Assembly: GCF_047250385.1 (NCBI RefSeq)
Contig: NZ_JBLBVM010000043.1
Span: 1-64,000 of the forward strand
DNA from: Glaciecola sp047250385
GTDB taxonomy: Bacteria; Pseudomonadota; Gammaproteobacteria; Enterobacterales; Alteromonadaceae
DNA length: 64,000 nt
Direction of reading: 5' to 3'
How positions within the stretch are numbered: the first letter of the stretch is position 1; the number at the start of each line of letters is the position of its first letter. The notes under the pieces are model-generated. The model did not search any database. It saw only the letters and a list, made by a program, of their open reading frames with translations, and was not told where the DNA came from. Shown one piece after another: positions 9,342-18,650 of the stretch. The translations under genes were made by a program, and so were the position numbers.

Positions 9342-9586
9342 AATGCTATCCAAAGCTAGTTAGACTTAGCCTTTCTGTCGAAGGCGCGTTTGCTTCAGAG
9401 AGGCGATCCAAAGAAGCGATATTAATATAATACTACTTTCGTATACGGTTTTTAGATTGCTTTTACCGCAAATTGTTGATTAATTGTTACAAGGTTTGTC
9501 ATACACATGCAGAGGTGCAGGTTCGTTTTTTCGTTAGCGATCAAATTTATTAAAATAATTTGTGGACGATATTCAATTTAAATTGT

Positions 9587-11224
9587 CTATTTACCATACC
9601 TACCAACCTGTAAAATACGATTTGGGTCAGTATGAGAATACATGCCCTGCATCAATCGATGGCTTGAGAGAGTCTCATCGAAAAACACTTTCTGTTGCTC
9701 TATGTTCAAGCGATAAGGCACGTACCCTTTGGATAAACCTTTTTCTACCAATTCAGACAAGCATCTTTTTGCTAAATCAACTTTGATAGGATCGTCCTTA
9801 TCAAAAAGTAATGGTACGGTACTATCGATTAAATCATGTTTTAGATTGGTGAACGTGATCATTGGATCAATCCCATATCGGCTACAAGTGCTTCTAACAT
9901 GTGCAACGTATTCAATGAGTTTTTCCTTTTTCATGGGGATTAAAGGAGCGTACCAAAGTAGGCCACAGCCGTCTTTCGCTGGGTCAAGTCTCGAAGATTC
10001 CTGGGGACGTACTTTTTTATTTCGCCAATAAGCTAACTTCAACGCAACTGTATTAGGCTTACCCTGCATGATTTCGATACCTTTCTCTAAAGAGTTCAGT
10101 TGCTTATGCACATTCTGGAAAACGTATGAAGGCAATTTGTCAAAAACAAACTTACCCATTCTTACAAGCAAGTCATTGGAAAAAATAATTTTGCTAGATT
10201 TTAATTTGGCTAGCATTTTAATCCTATTTTTTGCCGCTAGCACAATCTCTTTGTCTCCATATATTGTTCCTATTACTGTCCATGCTGGAATATTTTTCTT
10301 TTTTGAAATCTGGGTAATTTGCTGTTCATTCAATAGGGAGGAAGTTTGCAGGTTGGGATTTTCAGATAACATTGAAATAAGTCTGCGTTTGTCCATTAAA
10401 TTTATCGAACCAACAATACCGTCATATCTCTCAAGAGTTTCTCTAACAAAGTCGTACGCGTCGGTAATATTATTTTCTTCTTCGTAATTGATATAAAAGG
10501 AGTCAAAAGATTCAGTCTGGCGTTTTACACGAATAGTAACTTCATAAACTATCCCTAAGCCGGATTGGGTAAATAAGCCATCTAAATAAGGACCGACGTT
10601 CCATTTGTACGAAGTATTTACACCGAATTCGTCTGCATTTGCTTTCGTCAACATTTCGCCTAACGGTGACATATAGTGTTCACCGTTAGGAAGGTAGGCT
10701 TTCAAATCATTAACCGCACCAAAATGGTCTTGATGAGGTGTAATTCCGTATCCTCGTTCGAGAGCGTTACCTAGAATAGAAGCATTAGGACCAGCACCTG
10801 TAACAGGTACCATAAATGGAAGGTCATTTTCTGCAAAATAACGAGCGAGTGATTCCTGTGTAACGCCAGGTTCAACCGCAATATGACCAAGTTCTGCATT
10901 AACAACAGTAATTTTTGCTAAGTCTGACAAGTCAATGATAACAGCTCTAGCGCTTTCGTTCGGAAGTGACGTTCCGTAGCCCCAGTTGTTACCTGTTGAA
11001 ATTGGGTATAGCTTAATCCTTTTAGAATGCTCAAGCTCGCTTACAGCAGAGAATATCAGTGCTATATCTTCATGGCGATTAACTTTGATGGCACCCAGTA
11101 TTGATCTTTCGATTCCTTCTGTGCCTTTTAAGTACAGCTTGCTCGCTTCTTCATTATCCAAAATTGATGAGGAAAATCGTGCGTTTGATTTTAATGTTGA
11201 CAATATTTCCGATATCTCAGACAA
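9587..11224 (-). CDS. FAD-linked oxidoreductase, vanillyl-alcohol oxidase / p-cresol methylhydroxylase type
   Basis: This is a flavoprotein of about 545 residues. The N-terminal half has the FAD-binding PCMH fold: the segment YPISTGNNWGYG resembles the pyrophosphate-binding loop of p-cresol methylhydroxylase, and HIAVEPGVTQESLARYFAE is the typical strand-helix that follows it. VPVTGAGPNASILGNALERG also fits the family. The C-terminal half carries the less conserved substrate domain. Members oxidise phenolic or other alcohol/amine substrates using FAD; the substrate here is not predictable. Start: AGAGG stands nine bases before a TTG at 11224, a better spacing than for another TTG at 11230; no ATG is available. 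No signal peptide is visible, so it is probably cytoplasmic. It appears to be a single-gene unit. Confidence 0.82.
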   Translation of the reverse strand: MSEISEILSTLKSNARFSSSILDNEEASKLYLKGTEGIERSILGAIKVNRHEDIALIFSAVSELEHSKRIKLYPISTGNNWGYGTSLPNESARAVIIDLSDLAKITVVNAELGHIAVEPGVTQESLARYFAENDLPFMVPVTGAGPNASILGNALERGYGITPHQDHFGAVNDLKAYLPNGEHYMSPLGEMLTKANADEFGVNTSYKWNVGPYLDGLFTQSGLGIVYEVTIRVKRQTESFDSFYINYEEENNITDAYDFVRETLERYDGIVGSINLMDKRRLISMLSENPNLQTSSLLNEQQITQISKKKNIPAWTVIGTIYGDKEIVLAAKNRIKMLAKLKSSKIIFSNDLLVRMGKFVFDKLPSYVFQNVHKQLNSLEKGIEIMQGKPNTVALKLAYWRNKKVRPQESSRLDPAKDGCGLLWYAPLIPMKKEKLIEYVAHVRSTCSRYGIDPMITFTNLKHDLIDSTVPLLFDKDDPIKVDLAKRCLSELVEKGLSKGYVPYRLNIEQQKVFFDETLSSHRLMQGMYSHTDPNRILQVGRYGK

Positions 11225-11301
11225 GGGCAAGAACCTCTTTTAGATTTAATTTGTGACCATTCAAGTTCATCTAATTATAGATGTAAGCTGTAACTTGTAA
11301 A

Positions 11302-13332
11302 CTAACTTAACTGCAACTCCACAAACTCCTTATAAACCGGACTCTGCTCCATCAATTGCGCATGTTTCCCCTGAGCTAAGACATTACCTTTCTCGATTAC
11401 AATTATGTTGTCAGCATTGATCACCGTAGATAAACGATGCGCAATAATCAAGGTGGTGGTTTTCGTCATTAAAGAGTCGAGCGCTTGTTTCACGTATTTT
11501 TCACTGCTGGCATCCAATGCACTGGTTGCTTCGTCCAATAAGAGGATAGGGCGTTTTGCTAAGATGGCTCTAGCAATTGCAATACGCTGCTTCTGACCGC
11601 CTGACAGTTTCACGCCACGCTCACCTAATTGAGTCTCATAACCGTCTACAAAGTCTAAAATGAATTCGTGGGCAAAGGCGAGTTTGGCCGCTTCAATAAC
11701 GTCCTCTTTGCTGGCTTGAGGGTTTGATAAGCGAATATTATCCATTACTGTTGTAGCAAATATCACGGCATCTTGCGGTACTAAGGCAAACTGGCGACGA
11801 ATGTCGGCGGTGCTGATACTTTTTTGTGTTGCGTCACCAATACGTATTTCACCATAATCGATATCGTAAAAACGCATTAATAAATCGAATAAGGTCGATT
11901 TACCTGCGCCGCTATGACCGACAATCGCTACTTTTTGACCGGGCATCACATTAAATGACACATCGTGAATCACGAGTTTGTCGGGGACACTTGGGTAACT
12001 AAAGCCGATTTTATCCAGTGCGAGAATGGGTTTATTCGAATCCACTAGGGCTTGTTCGTTAATTCTAAAGCCTTTTGTTGTGGTTGGAATTGCTTGCTGG
12101 TTTACTTCTTCGTTATCAGTTTTGCTATTAGTTTCGATGTCTCCATCACTATCATATTCAGGATGAGCTGTTGACGTCAGTTCAGACTTTGTGGAACCTG
12201 CTTTAGATGCTTTAGATGCTTTAGATGCTTTAGATATGTCAGATGTGTGGGATTCACGAGATGAACTAGAAGCGGCAGTTGAAGCAGAAACCGTTGCCTT
12301 ACCAACATACTCATGCTGTAAAAGTTTGTCTTGATCAGACGTCGAGCCCGTCGCTTCAACAGGAATATCAGGCAAAGTATTCATCAACTCCACAATGCGC
12401 TCGCTCGCACCTGCCGCTTTTTGTAGATCACCAATCACTTCACTAATAGTCGCAATAGCACCGCCAGCCAGCACAGCATAGAATACAAATGCGGTTAATT
12501 CACCTGGAGTGATTGCTCCTGAAATAACATCAATTGCGCCCACCCAAACAACGATGAAAATGGCGCTTAAGCTAATAAACATGATCATAGCAATTAACAA
12601 AGCTCGATAATGAATCCGCTTTGCAGCGCTATGCATGATCTGTTCGGCACTGGCATCGAATTCATTAACACTTTGTTGTTCGTGATTGTAGGACTGCAAT
12701 GTGTGAATTTCATGCAGGCTTTCATCAATCAAAGTCCCCATATTAGCCACATCATCTTGGCTGACTTTGGCGAAGTGTCTTACTTTTTTGCCCAGTAATT
12801 TAATAGGAAGCAAAATAATGGGCACAGCGATGAATACGTATATAGTTAGCGTCGTGCTAGTAATAGCCATCAGTATAAGAGCACCAATGAACATAACCAA
12901 TGAGCGCAATGCCATAGAAACGCCCGTGCCAACAACAGACTGCAACAAGGTCGTATCGCTAGTAAATCGCGATATCACTTCACCTGTGCGTGATTCGGCG
13001 AAGAAGCTAGGCGATAAGGTAACTAAATGTGAAAACAAGGCTTTGCGAATATCAGCACAAACCCGTTCACCCAGCCAAACCATTAAGTAGAATCGACAGT
13101 AGGTTGAAACACTGCCAATTAAAGCAATCACGAGCACTAAAAGTAATGAATTCAGCAACATCGATTCATCACCAACAACGAAACCTTGATCAACCACCAT
13201 TTTTACACCTTGGCCTAAGATCAACCAAGACATTGCGCCGATCACTAGGGCGATTAATGCAAGGATGACTTTAGTCGTGTACGGGCGTAAATGTGAAAAT
13301 AGCCACGAAAGTATTGATGCGCTGCTGTTCAA
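11302..13332 (-). CDS. ABC exporter, fused membrane and ATPase domains (MsbA-like)
   Basis: This is a 676-residue half-transporter. An N-terminal six-helix ABC membrane domain (residues 1-320) is followed by a C-terminal ATPase: Walker A GHSGAGKST, Q-loop region FALVPQDAVIF, signature LSGGQKQRIAIARAIL, Walker B ILLLDEATSALD and switch IAHRLSTV. It should act as a homodimer exporting a lipid, peptide or drug. Usual family length is near 590. The excess is a hydrophilic, Ser/Lys/Glu-rich linker of roughly 100 residues between the two domains, including four tandem SKA triplets. The start is TTG at 13332 with AGG seven bases upstream. It precedes the flavin oxidase on the same strand with a 77-bp gap. 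The substrate is unknown. Confidence 0.92.
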   Translation of the reverse strand: MNSSASILSWLFSHLRPYTTKVILALIALVIGAMSWLILGQGVKMVVDQGFVVGDESMLLNSLLLVLVIALIGSVSTYCRFYLMVWLGERVCADIRKALFSHLVTLSPSFFAESRTGEVISRFTSDTTLLQSVVGTGVSMALRSLVMFIGALILMAITSTTLTIYVFIAVPIILLPIKLLGKKVRHFAKVSQDDVANMGTLIDESLHEIHTLQSYNHEQQSVNEFDASAEQIMHSAAKRIHYRALLIAMIMFISLSAIFIVVWVGAIDVISGAITPGELTAFVFYAVLAGGAIATISEVIGDLQKAAGASERIVELMNTLPDIPVEATGSTSDQDKLLQHEYVGKATVSASTAASSSSRESHTSDISKASKASKASKAGSTKSELTSTAHPEYDSDGDIETNSKTDNEEVNQQAIPTTTKGFRINEQALVDSNKPILALDKIGFSYPSVPDKLVIHDVSFNVMPGQKVAIVGHSGAGKSTLFDLLMRFYDIDYGEIRIGDATQKSISTADIRRQFALVPQDAVIFATTVMDNIRLSNPQASKEDVIEAAKLAFAHEFILDFVDGYETQLGERGVKLSGGQKQRIAIARAILAKRPILLLDEATSALDASSEKYVKQALDSLMTKTTTLIIAHRLSTVINADNIIVIEKGNVLAQGKHAQLMEQSPVYKEFVELQLS
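12201..12236 (-). repeat. In-frame 9-bp tandem repeat in the ABC exporter linker
   Basis: Four copies of CTTTAGATG (plus-strand reading), the last slightly diverged, encode consecutive Ser-Lys-Ala triplets. The unit is a multiple of three, so copy-number changes would not break the gene. It lies in the hydrophilic linker, where length variation should be tolerated. Confidence 0.9.
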
Positions 13333-13393
13333 TTAATTGCCTTATTTTTGATGAATATGGGAGTGATGACAAAGGATATACTATCCAACGCAA

Positions 13394-13420
13394 AAGGGCT
13401 CACTTATTCAGTGAGCCCTT
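13394..13420 (-). terminator. Hairpin terminator after the choice-of-anchor B gene
   Basis: A perfect 11-bp stem, AAGGGCTCACT/AGTGAGCCCTT, with a five-base loop lies about 35 bp beyond the stop of the gene ending at 13456. Only a short T-run follows on the minus strand. Termination in that direction is therefore probable but may be incomplete. Confidence 0.7.
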
Positions 13421-13455
13421 TATTTGGCATCTCGGAATTTTACTTTATTTACGAA

Positions 13456-16215
13456 TTATGATTTACGCTGTTTCGCTCTGTTTAGACTAACTCGTCTAAA
13501 CAAAGTCAATAACACTAGTAAATTAAACAATCCGATTGCGCCACCTGAACTAGATGAGGGTGGCGTAACAACAATCAATTCCGGCGGTGGCTCTGGTGCA
13601 ATTACGTTCACAGTCACATCGATGGAGGTTGATGCGTTAAAGTCATCAGTTGCCGTAAACGTGAAGCGCAGCGTGCTATCTGCATCAGGAGTTGTAAACG
13701 TGGTGCTTAAACTATCGGCATTGGCCAGTGTAACGGCAGTGCCTGATGTTTGTACCCAAGAGTAGGTCAAATCCTGAGCTTCTGGATCACTTGCTGTTGC
13801 CATCAGGGTGATGGTTGACCTGGTATTCACGTTGATTGCGGTTTCGGTGCTTACCGTAGGTGCTTGGTTTGAGTCATCATCTCGAATAGTGATAGTCACT
13901 CTTGTCGAACCTGAAATTGTGACGTTATCAGGGTTATCCAACACAACGGCAAACAATTCATTCTCTTCAATTTCGTCATCATTGACGATATTGACTGTAA
14001 AGTTTTTAGTGCCTAGTTCGCCAACAGCCCATTCAAGCAAATCGGTAGACAGTGTCGCGTCTGAATCGTCTTGATTACCAAAATCAAGGCTTAAACCTAC
14101 TGACGCAGCTTTATCAGATGCACCAGAGCGTGTGACGCTTAGCTCAATTGCGCCCACAGTTTCCTTAACTAGTAAGCTACTTTTCGCTAAGACGATGGTA
14201 GAAGAACGGTCGGTCAAACTCAGAATATCAACTTTGGCAATATTTGGTGTGGCTAGTTCTGCGTCCTGCGAAGGGTTTTCTAAGCGAATGTACATGCTTT
14301 CAGTGGCTTCACCTGTGCCATCATCGCGTGCTTCTATGTTAATCGTTTTTGCACTTGTATCGCCGTCCTCCCACAATAAAGTACCACTTTCCTCTGCGGT
14401 GAAATCGTTCCCGCTTGCCGCGCCGCGCAGTATTTTGTAATCAACCGACATTGCGTTTGTGCCCGTTCGGTTAACGACTACGTCTACTGACTCGCCTTCA
14501 GTCACCTCAAAATATGACGCTGAGAAATTAGCATCACTTTTTGCGTCAGTATTCGATTCATCTCGCAACACATACAAACCGCCTTGAATATCACTGGCAA
14601 GGATAATCCCTGAAGGAAGGTAAGGATAAACACCCCAAACGCCGTTAAACGATGCATTATCTGAGCTTGGGAAGGTATCGAAATAAGCAATTTGTGTTGT
14701 TTGTAAAGGATCTGATATATCCAGCACAGTGACGCCACGCTCATAGTTAGACATGTAATATTTATTACCACGCACAAAGCCATTGTGGTCAATTGCGCGA
14801 GTTGGGCCGGTATAAGTGGCAACTAAGTCCGGTGCGTTTAGGTCTGATATTTCAAATATATGCACTGTTGTATTTAAGCCTTGGCGCTGCTCATCTAATT
14901 CGTCGTGCAAAATCACATATTGTTGGTCTTCACTCCACCATCCAGAATGGGTGTACTCAGCATTCGGGTATGTGACTTCCGAGAGTTCAACAGCGCTGCC
15001 CAAATTTGAATGATCCCACAAACGCATTGTCGATTCATTGAAGTCGAACATCACGGTACATCCTGCTGATGTCGCATTCACACAGTCTCGCTGTGCACGC
15101 TCATCATTGATTAACATCGAAGATGCATCGTGCGTGTAGTCATTTCGAGTCGCGCCAGATAGAGTATAAGTAGGCGTGGGTACTTCAGGGTCGGTAAGAC
15201 GATAGCTGCGCATAGAGCCACCTAAGTTATTCGCACCTAAGATGTGTGCTTGTGGCGTAGCGCTTGAATTCTTGATGTTCAAACCATAATCGACGTTTGA
15301 AATGTAGATGTTGTGAGCTTCTGAATCCCTTACATCGCGATCAACCAAGACCAATCCTTCACTAGGATCGCTCAGGTTCATAATGGTCAAACCCTCTGAG
15401 GCACTATCAGCAGTTGCATAAACGTAAGCTTCCCACTTGTTCATGTCACGATTGAAATACTGCAGTACTTTGATGTCGCGCCAAGTTGTATTTTGACCTG
15501 AAATGGCGTTGATGATCACGGGGTTGACCGGTTCAGAAACGTCAACTAATGCAATGCCACGGCGTAAGCCAATTAAGGCATATTCTTTCATTGTATTTAA
15601 ATCGACATGACCCCAAATATCATTGGCGCCAGAGCTATTAGTTGGGAAGCTAGCAACCGGGATGTGGCTAAGCAGTGACATTTTGTCACAAGCAAACTGA
15701 CCCGCAAAACCATTCACACAAGGAGTATCGACTTGTGATTGATACATTGCTTTTACTTGCGCTAAGCTTTTATCAAGCGCAACTTCTGTGGCTGCATCTT
15801 GACCTTTGCTATCAACAATAACATTGAAGCCTTTGTCGTATAACTCACTTGCATACTCCAAAGGCACGCCGGTAAGAGTAGTCGGAAAAGCTTGTGGGTT
15901 TTGAACCTGATAATTATCTAGCGTTTGGAAGCCGCCTAATGCGGGAACCACATCGCTGACCAAATACAGGACATCGGCAAACTGTTTTAATTCGTAATTT
16001 CCTTGGGCAACTAGAACGGTATCGCCTTTGTTAGCTTGTTGTGCGGCATAGCCAATAGATGCGCATGGGCGGAAACGATTTTTACAATCGCCAGCATCCA
16101 CGCCTTTTTCAGCAACAAATCGTGCTTTGTCGTGATCGGTGTGGGCATTCGCTTGAGCACAAATCCCTGTGGCAATTAATAGCAAGATGCGTAAACTGGT
16201 AAAAGTTTTTTTCAT
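13456..16215 (-). CDS. Choice-of-anchor B family beta-propeller protein with Calx-beta domains and GlyGly-CTERM-like tail
   Basis: This is a secreted protein of about 919 residues. After the signal peptide (MKKTFTSLRILLLIATGICA...) and a short GDTVLVAQGNY segment come several LVIVD-type propeller repeats, such as GIALVDVSEPVNPVII, GLTIMNLSDPSEG and GVTVLDISDPLQT, as in choice-of-anchor B proteins. Two Calx-beta-like domains (around ASYFEVTEGESVDVVVNRTG and LLEWAVGELGTKNFTV) and a PKD/cadherin-like domain follow. The C-terminus, SSSSGGAIGLFNLLVLLTLF plus RRVSLNRAKQRKS, looks like a GlyGly-CTERM signal processed by rhombosortase and linked to type II secretion. ATG at 16215 was chosen over longer frames because GGA and a clean signal peptide precede or follow it. 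It is divergent from mbnP with almost no spacing. Its function is unknown; cell-surface display is inferred. Confidence 0.85.
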   Translation of the reverse strand: MKKTFTSLRILLLIATGICAQANAHTDHDKARFVAEKGVDAGDCKNRFRPCASIGYAAQQANKGDTVLVAQGNYELKQFADVLYLVSDVVPALGGFQTLDNYQVQNPQAFPTTLTGVPLEYASELYDKGFNVIVDSKGQDAATEVALDKSLAQVKAMYQSQVDTPCVNGFAGQFACDKMSLLSHIPVASFPTNSSGANDIWGHVDLNTMKEYALIGLRRGIALVDVSEPVNPVIINAISGQNTTWRDIKVLQYFNRDMNKWEAYVYATADSASEGLTIMNLSDPSEGLVLVDRDVRDSEAHNIYISNVDYGLNIKNSSATPQAHILGANNLGGSMRSYRLTDPEVPTPTYTLSGATRNDYTHDASSMLINDERAQRDCVNATSAGCTVMFDFNESTMRLWDHSNLGSAVELSEVTYPNAEYTHSGWWSEDQQYVILHDELDEQRQGLNTTVHIFEISDLNAPDLVATYTGPTRAIDHNGFVRGNKYYMSNYERGVTVLDISDPLQTTQIAYFDTFPSSDNASFNGVWGVYPYLPSGIILASDIQGGLYVLRDESNTDAKSDANFSASYFEVTEGESVDVVVNRTGTNAMSVDYKILRGAASGNDFTAEESGTLLWEDGDTSAKTINIEARDDGTGEATESMYIRLENPSQDAELATPNIAKVDILSLTDRSSTIVLAKSSLLVKETVGAIELSVTRSGASDKAASVGLSLDFGNQDDSDATLSTDLLEWAVGELGTKNFTVNIVNDDEIEENELFAVVLDNPDNVTISGSTRVTITIRDDDSNQAPTVSTETAINVNTRSTITLMATASDPEAQDLTYSWVQTSGTAVTLANADSLSTTFTTPDADSTLRFTFTATDDFNASTSIDVTVNVIAPEPPPELIVVTPPSSSSGGAIGLFNLLVLLTLFRRVSLNRAKQRKS

Positions 16216-17173
16216 ATCGGTTCCATTTTTGTACTTGCAAACACATATTTTCACAAATTCAACAATCAACACGCCCAAAGGCATTCTTATCATTGCTGCT
16301 TTGCTGTTATTTTTTGGCTGCTCTCCAGCACCTGAAAGCGCACATCAAGCTGACATAAGTCCTGGCCAGTCAATAGGCATCAGCTTTCAGCCCTATTTTC
16401 AAGGCAAAGCAGTCCAGTGTGGACAAACGCTTAGTATGCATAATGAAGAGTGGCAAATTTCTGAACTGGCTATGTTTTTGCACCAGTTTTCACTCAACAA
16501 TTTGTATCCCATAATCCTAGACGATAACGATTGGCAAAGCCAGCAACTTGTATTGTTACGCTCGCCTAGTGACTGTCAACAATTGATGAGTAATTTAAGT
16601 CTTAGCGGCGTGATTGATTTGGTGGATATGCGAGTTGGAAGCGGGAAATCAAATCGTGATTTACTGAATGAGGTGATAAACGCAGATGCAGGCAAGCCGC
16701 TCACCTTGTCATTTAAAGTGGGCGTTCCGTTTGAACTCAATCACCAAAATCCTTTGCTACAAGCTTCACCTTTGAATGATTCAAGTATGTTTTGGGCCTG
16801 GCGAAATGGCTATAAATTTATTCGTTGGGACATGCAAAGTAAGCAGGGCAATTCATGGTCATTTCATTTAGGTAGTGTCGGATGTGAATCTGCGGCGATG
16901 GTGCGGGCGCCTAAACAAGCTTGCGCGCAGCCGAATGTTATTCCTGTGGAAGTGGTTTTGCCGCCCAATACTATTCAAGCCATTGGATTTCATTCAAGTG
17001 ATCATCCAGATTTAAATGATGATCAAATTCACATTAGTCTTAAACTTCATCTGGATAAAGTGATACATCAAATTATTCCTTCGCAAGAGAGCACATGCAT
17101 GTTCTCGGGTATCGATAATGATTCTTGCAAGGGTTTAGTGAATAATTTGTATGAGGAAGGCGTTTTTGAGTAG
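16187..17173 (+). CDS. mbnP: MbnP-family copper-binding protein (metallo-mystery pair four-Cys protein)
   Basis: This is an exported protein with the family hallmarks: VPFELNHQNP, a SSMFWAWRNGYKFIRWDM segment and HLGSVGC. Four family cysteines are seen in AVQCG, SDCQQ, GSVGC and KQACA, and a further pair lies near the C-terminus. A lipobox-like LFFGC follows a hydrophobic stretch (GILIIAALLLFFGC), so it is likely a periplasmic lipoprotein. MbnP binds copper, and in the studied methanotroph pair a tryptophan is oxidised by MbnH to kynurenine. The gene for MbnH follows directly. The start is uncertain: ATG at 16187 lies inside the 5' end of the divergent gene and leaves a long pre-signal stretch, while TTG codons at 16229 and 16235 would fit the signal peptide better. 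No good ribosome binding site decides it. Confidence 0.85.
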   Translation: MRKLVKVFFISVPFLYLQTHIFTNSTINTPKGILIIAALLLFFGCSPAPESAHQADISPGQSIGISFQPYFQGKAVQCGQTLSMHNEEWQISELAMFLHQFSLNNLYPIILDDNDWQSQQLVLLRSPSDCQQLMSNLSLSGVIDLVDMRVGSGKSNRDLLNEVINADAGKPLTLSFKVGVPFELNHQNPLLQASPLNDSSMFWAWRNGYKFIRWDMQSKQGNSWSFHLGSVGCESAAMVRAPKQACAQPNVIPVEVVLPPNTIQAIGFHSSDHPDLNDDQIHISLKLHLDKVIHQIIPSQESTCMFSGIDNDSCKGLVNNLYEEGVFE

Positions 17174-17192
17174 GGGTGGCGTTAGGTCTTTT

Positions 17193-18440
17193 ATGTTGAA
17201 GAAGGTTTTCTTTGCTCCGATAGTCTTTATCCACAGAGTTTTTGAGCAATGTGACTTCAAGCAAGTATGCTTCAATCATAAAGCTTTCATCCAAAGAGAG
17301 TTTAATCAAAGTGCTTTGAATCAAGGAAGTTTCAGGAAAGGAGCGTTAAAGCATAATGGCTTCAAAAAAGGCTCAATAACTAAAGTATTTTCAACTTTAG
17401 CATTTCTCTTCATAGCGGCTTGTTCGCCTCAAAAGCAAACTACACCTTATCAATGGAATATCCCTGCCGGTTTTCCAGAGCCAATTATTCCAGCGGACAA
17501 CCCAATGACAAAGGAAAAAGTGGCTTTAGGCGAAAGATTGTTTAACGACGTGCGCTTATCCTTTAATCAGCAGCAATCATGTGCGTCTTGTCATATCAAA
17601 GCATTCGCCTTTGCCGAGCCAAGAGAAACCTCAGTGGGAACAACTGGGGAAGTATTAAAACGCAACTCCATGGCTTTGGTGAACGTAGCTTATAACGGCA
17701 GTTTTACTTGGGCGGATAATGGTTTGGGCACTCTCGAAAATCAAATATTAATACCGCTATTCAATGAAGCCCCAGTTGAAATGGGTGTCACAGGCAACGA
17801 AGCAGACATCATTAGCCGCTTAGGTGATTATCGTGCTGACTTTAATGAGGTTTTTGGTGATGAAGACATTCATTTTGACCACATTGTAAAAGCCTTGGCT
17901 GCTTTTGTGCGAAGCCTGACATCCTTTAATTCAAGCTTCGACCGCTATGCTTACTTCAATGAAGACGAAGCTTTGAGCGATTCTGCCATAAGAGGGATGG
18001 ATTTGTTCTTCTCTGAAAAGTTGGAATGCTTTCATTGTCATGGCGGCTTTAACTTCACACAATCGAGTAAGCACGCAATGCAGAAGCTCGACCTAATTTC
18101 GTTTCACAATACAGGCTTGTATAACGTGGATGGGAAAGGGAACTATGCGAATAACGATCAAGGTTTAGCCGATATCACTTTTGACCCTACTCATGTCGGT
18201 AAATTTAGAGCGCCTACTTTACGCAATGTGATGCTAAGCGCGCCGTATATGCATGATGGTTCCATGGCGACAATGTCTGAAGTCATAGACTTTTACGCAG
18301 CAGGTGGGCGTGGTGAAGGTATTAAAAATCCACTGAAAAGCCCATTTGTACAGGGCTTTGATATTACGGATGAAGAGAAGCAAGATTTGCTGAACTTTTT
18401 AGAAAGTTTAACGGATTATGAGTTTGTTGGGTTGCAGTAA
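17193..18440 (+). CDS. mbnH: MbnH-family di-heme enzyme (cytochrome c peroxidase-like)
   Basis: This is a di-heme protein with c-type heme sites CASCH and CFHCH and the MauG/peroxidase-like sequence around KVALGERLFNDVRLS and GKFRAPTLRNVMLSAPYMHDG. In the characterised pair, MbnH oxidises a tryptophan of MbnP using a bis-Fe(IV) state. The gene lies 19 bp after mbnP. A lipobox (FLFIAAC, Cys77) marks it as a periplasmic lipoprotein. Oddly, about 60 residues precede that signal and consist of five-residue repeats with Phe/Leu at each fifth position. ATG at 17193 has AGG a few bases upstream. An in-frame start at 17151 overlaps mbnP, and a TTG at 17316 would shorten the extension. How the signal works behind such an extension is unclear. 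Heme attachment would need the Ccm system encoded at 37-44 kb. Confidence 0.9.
   Translation: MLKKVFFAPIVFIHRVFEQCDFKQVCFNHKAFIQREFNQSALNQGSFRKGALKHNGFKKGSITKVFSTLAFLFIAACSPQKQTTPYQWNIPAGFPEPIIPADNPMTKEKVALGERLFNDVRLSFNQQQSCASCHIKAFAFAEPRETSVGTTGEVLKRNSMALVNVAYNGSFTWADNGLGTLENQILIPLFNEAPVEMGVTGNEADIISRLGDYRADFNEVFGDEDIHFDHIVKALAAFVRSLTSFNSSFDRYAYFNEDEALSDSAIRGMDLFFSEKLECFHCHGGFNFTQSSKHAMQKLDLISFHNTGLYNVDGKGNYANNDQGLADITFDPTHVGKFRAPTLRNVMLSAPYMHDGSMATMSEVIDFYAAGGRGEGIKNPLKSPFVQGFDITDEEKQDLLNFLESLTDYEFVGLQ
17211..17375 (+). repeat. Degenerate 15-bp tandem repeat encoding five-residue units
   Basis: Eleven consecutive 15-base units each begin with a TTT, TTC, TTG or TTA codon. The peptide is FAPIV FIHRV FEQCD FKQVC, then FNHKA FIQRE FNQSA LNQGS, then FRKGA LKHNG FKKGS. 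The period is exact with no insertions. Middle units share codons such as AATCAA, suggesting duplication of a short ancestral unit followed by divergence. It superficially resembles pentapeptide repeats but lacks the A(D/N)LXX consensus. Confidence 0.85.
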
Positions 18441-18535
18441 AAACCCTAAGCGAAGCTAATAGCACCCAATAGTTTAGTGCATTGGACATACCACTTTAGA
18501 AATTCAAGAAAAATAGGCAGTGTGCAGAGTCAACC

Positions 18536-18570
18536 TAAATTAGGCTTTTGCGCGGGACGCTCCTAATTTA
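18536..18570. repeat. Inverted repeat between mbnH and the PA14-like gene
   Basis: Perfect 9-bp arms, TAAATTAGG and CCTAATTTA, enclose a GC-rich core (GCG...CGC). It lies about 95 bp after the mbnH stop. No T-run follows, so it is not a convincing terminator; it may be a regulatory or mRNA-end structure. Confidence 0.45.
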
Positions 18571-18650
18571 CCTGTCAGATAATTTTACATATAAATAACT
18601 TTTGTCTTTTACGCTAGTGCAAGTGGCTGATATTATTGTGTTTTATGTTG

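Noticed and set aside
10068..10487. Plus-strand open frame of 139 codons inside the flavin oxidase gene
   Set aside because: It is antisense to strongly conserved coding sequence and has no family features; treated as a shadow.
17193..17375. True pentapeptide-repeat (A(D/N)LXX) domain in MbnH
   Set aside because: The five-residue period is exact, but the family consensus residues are missing and the segment precedes a signal peptide.
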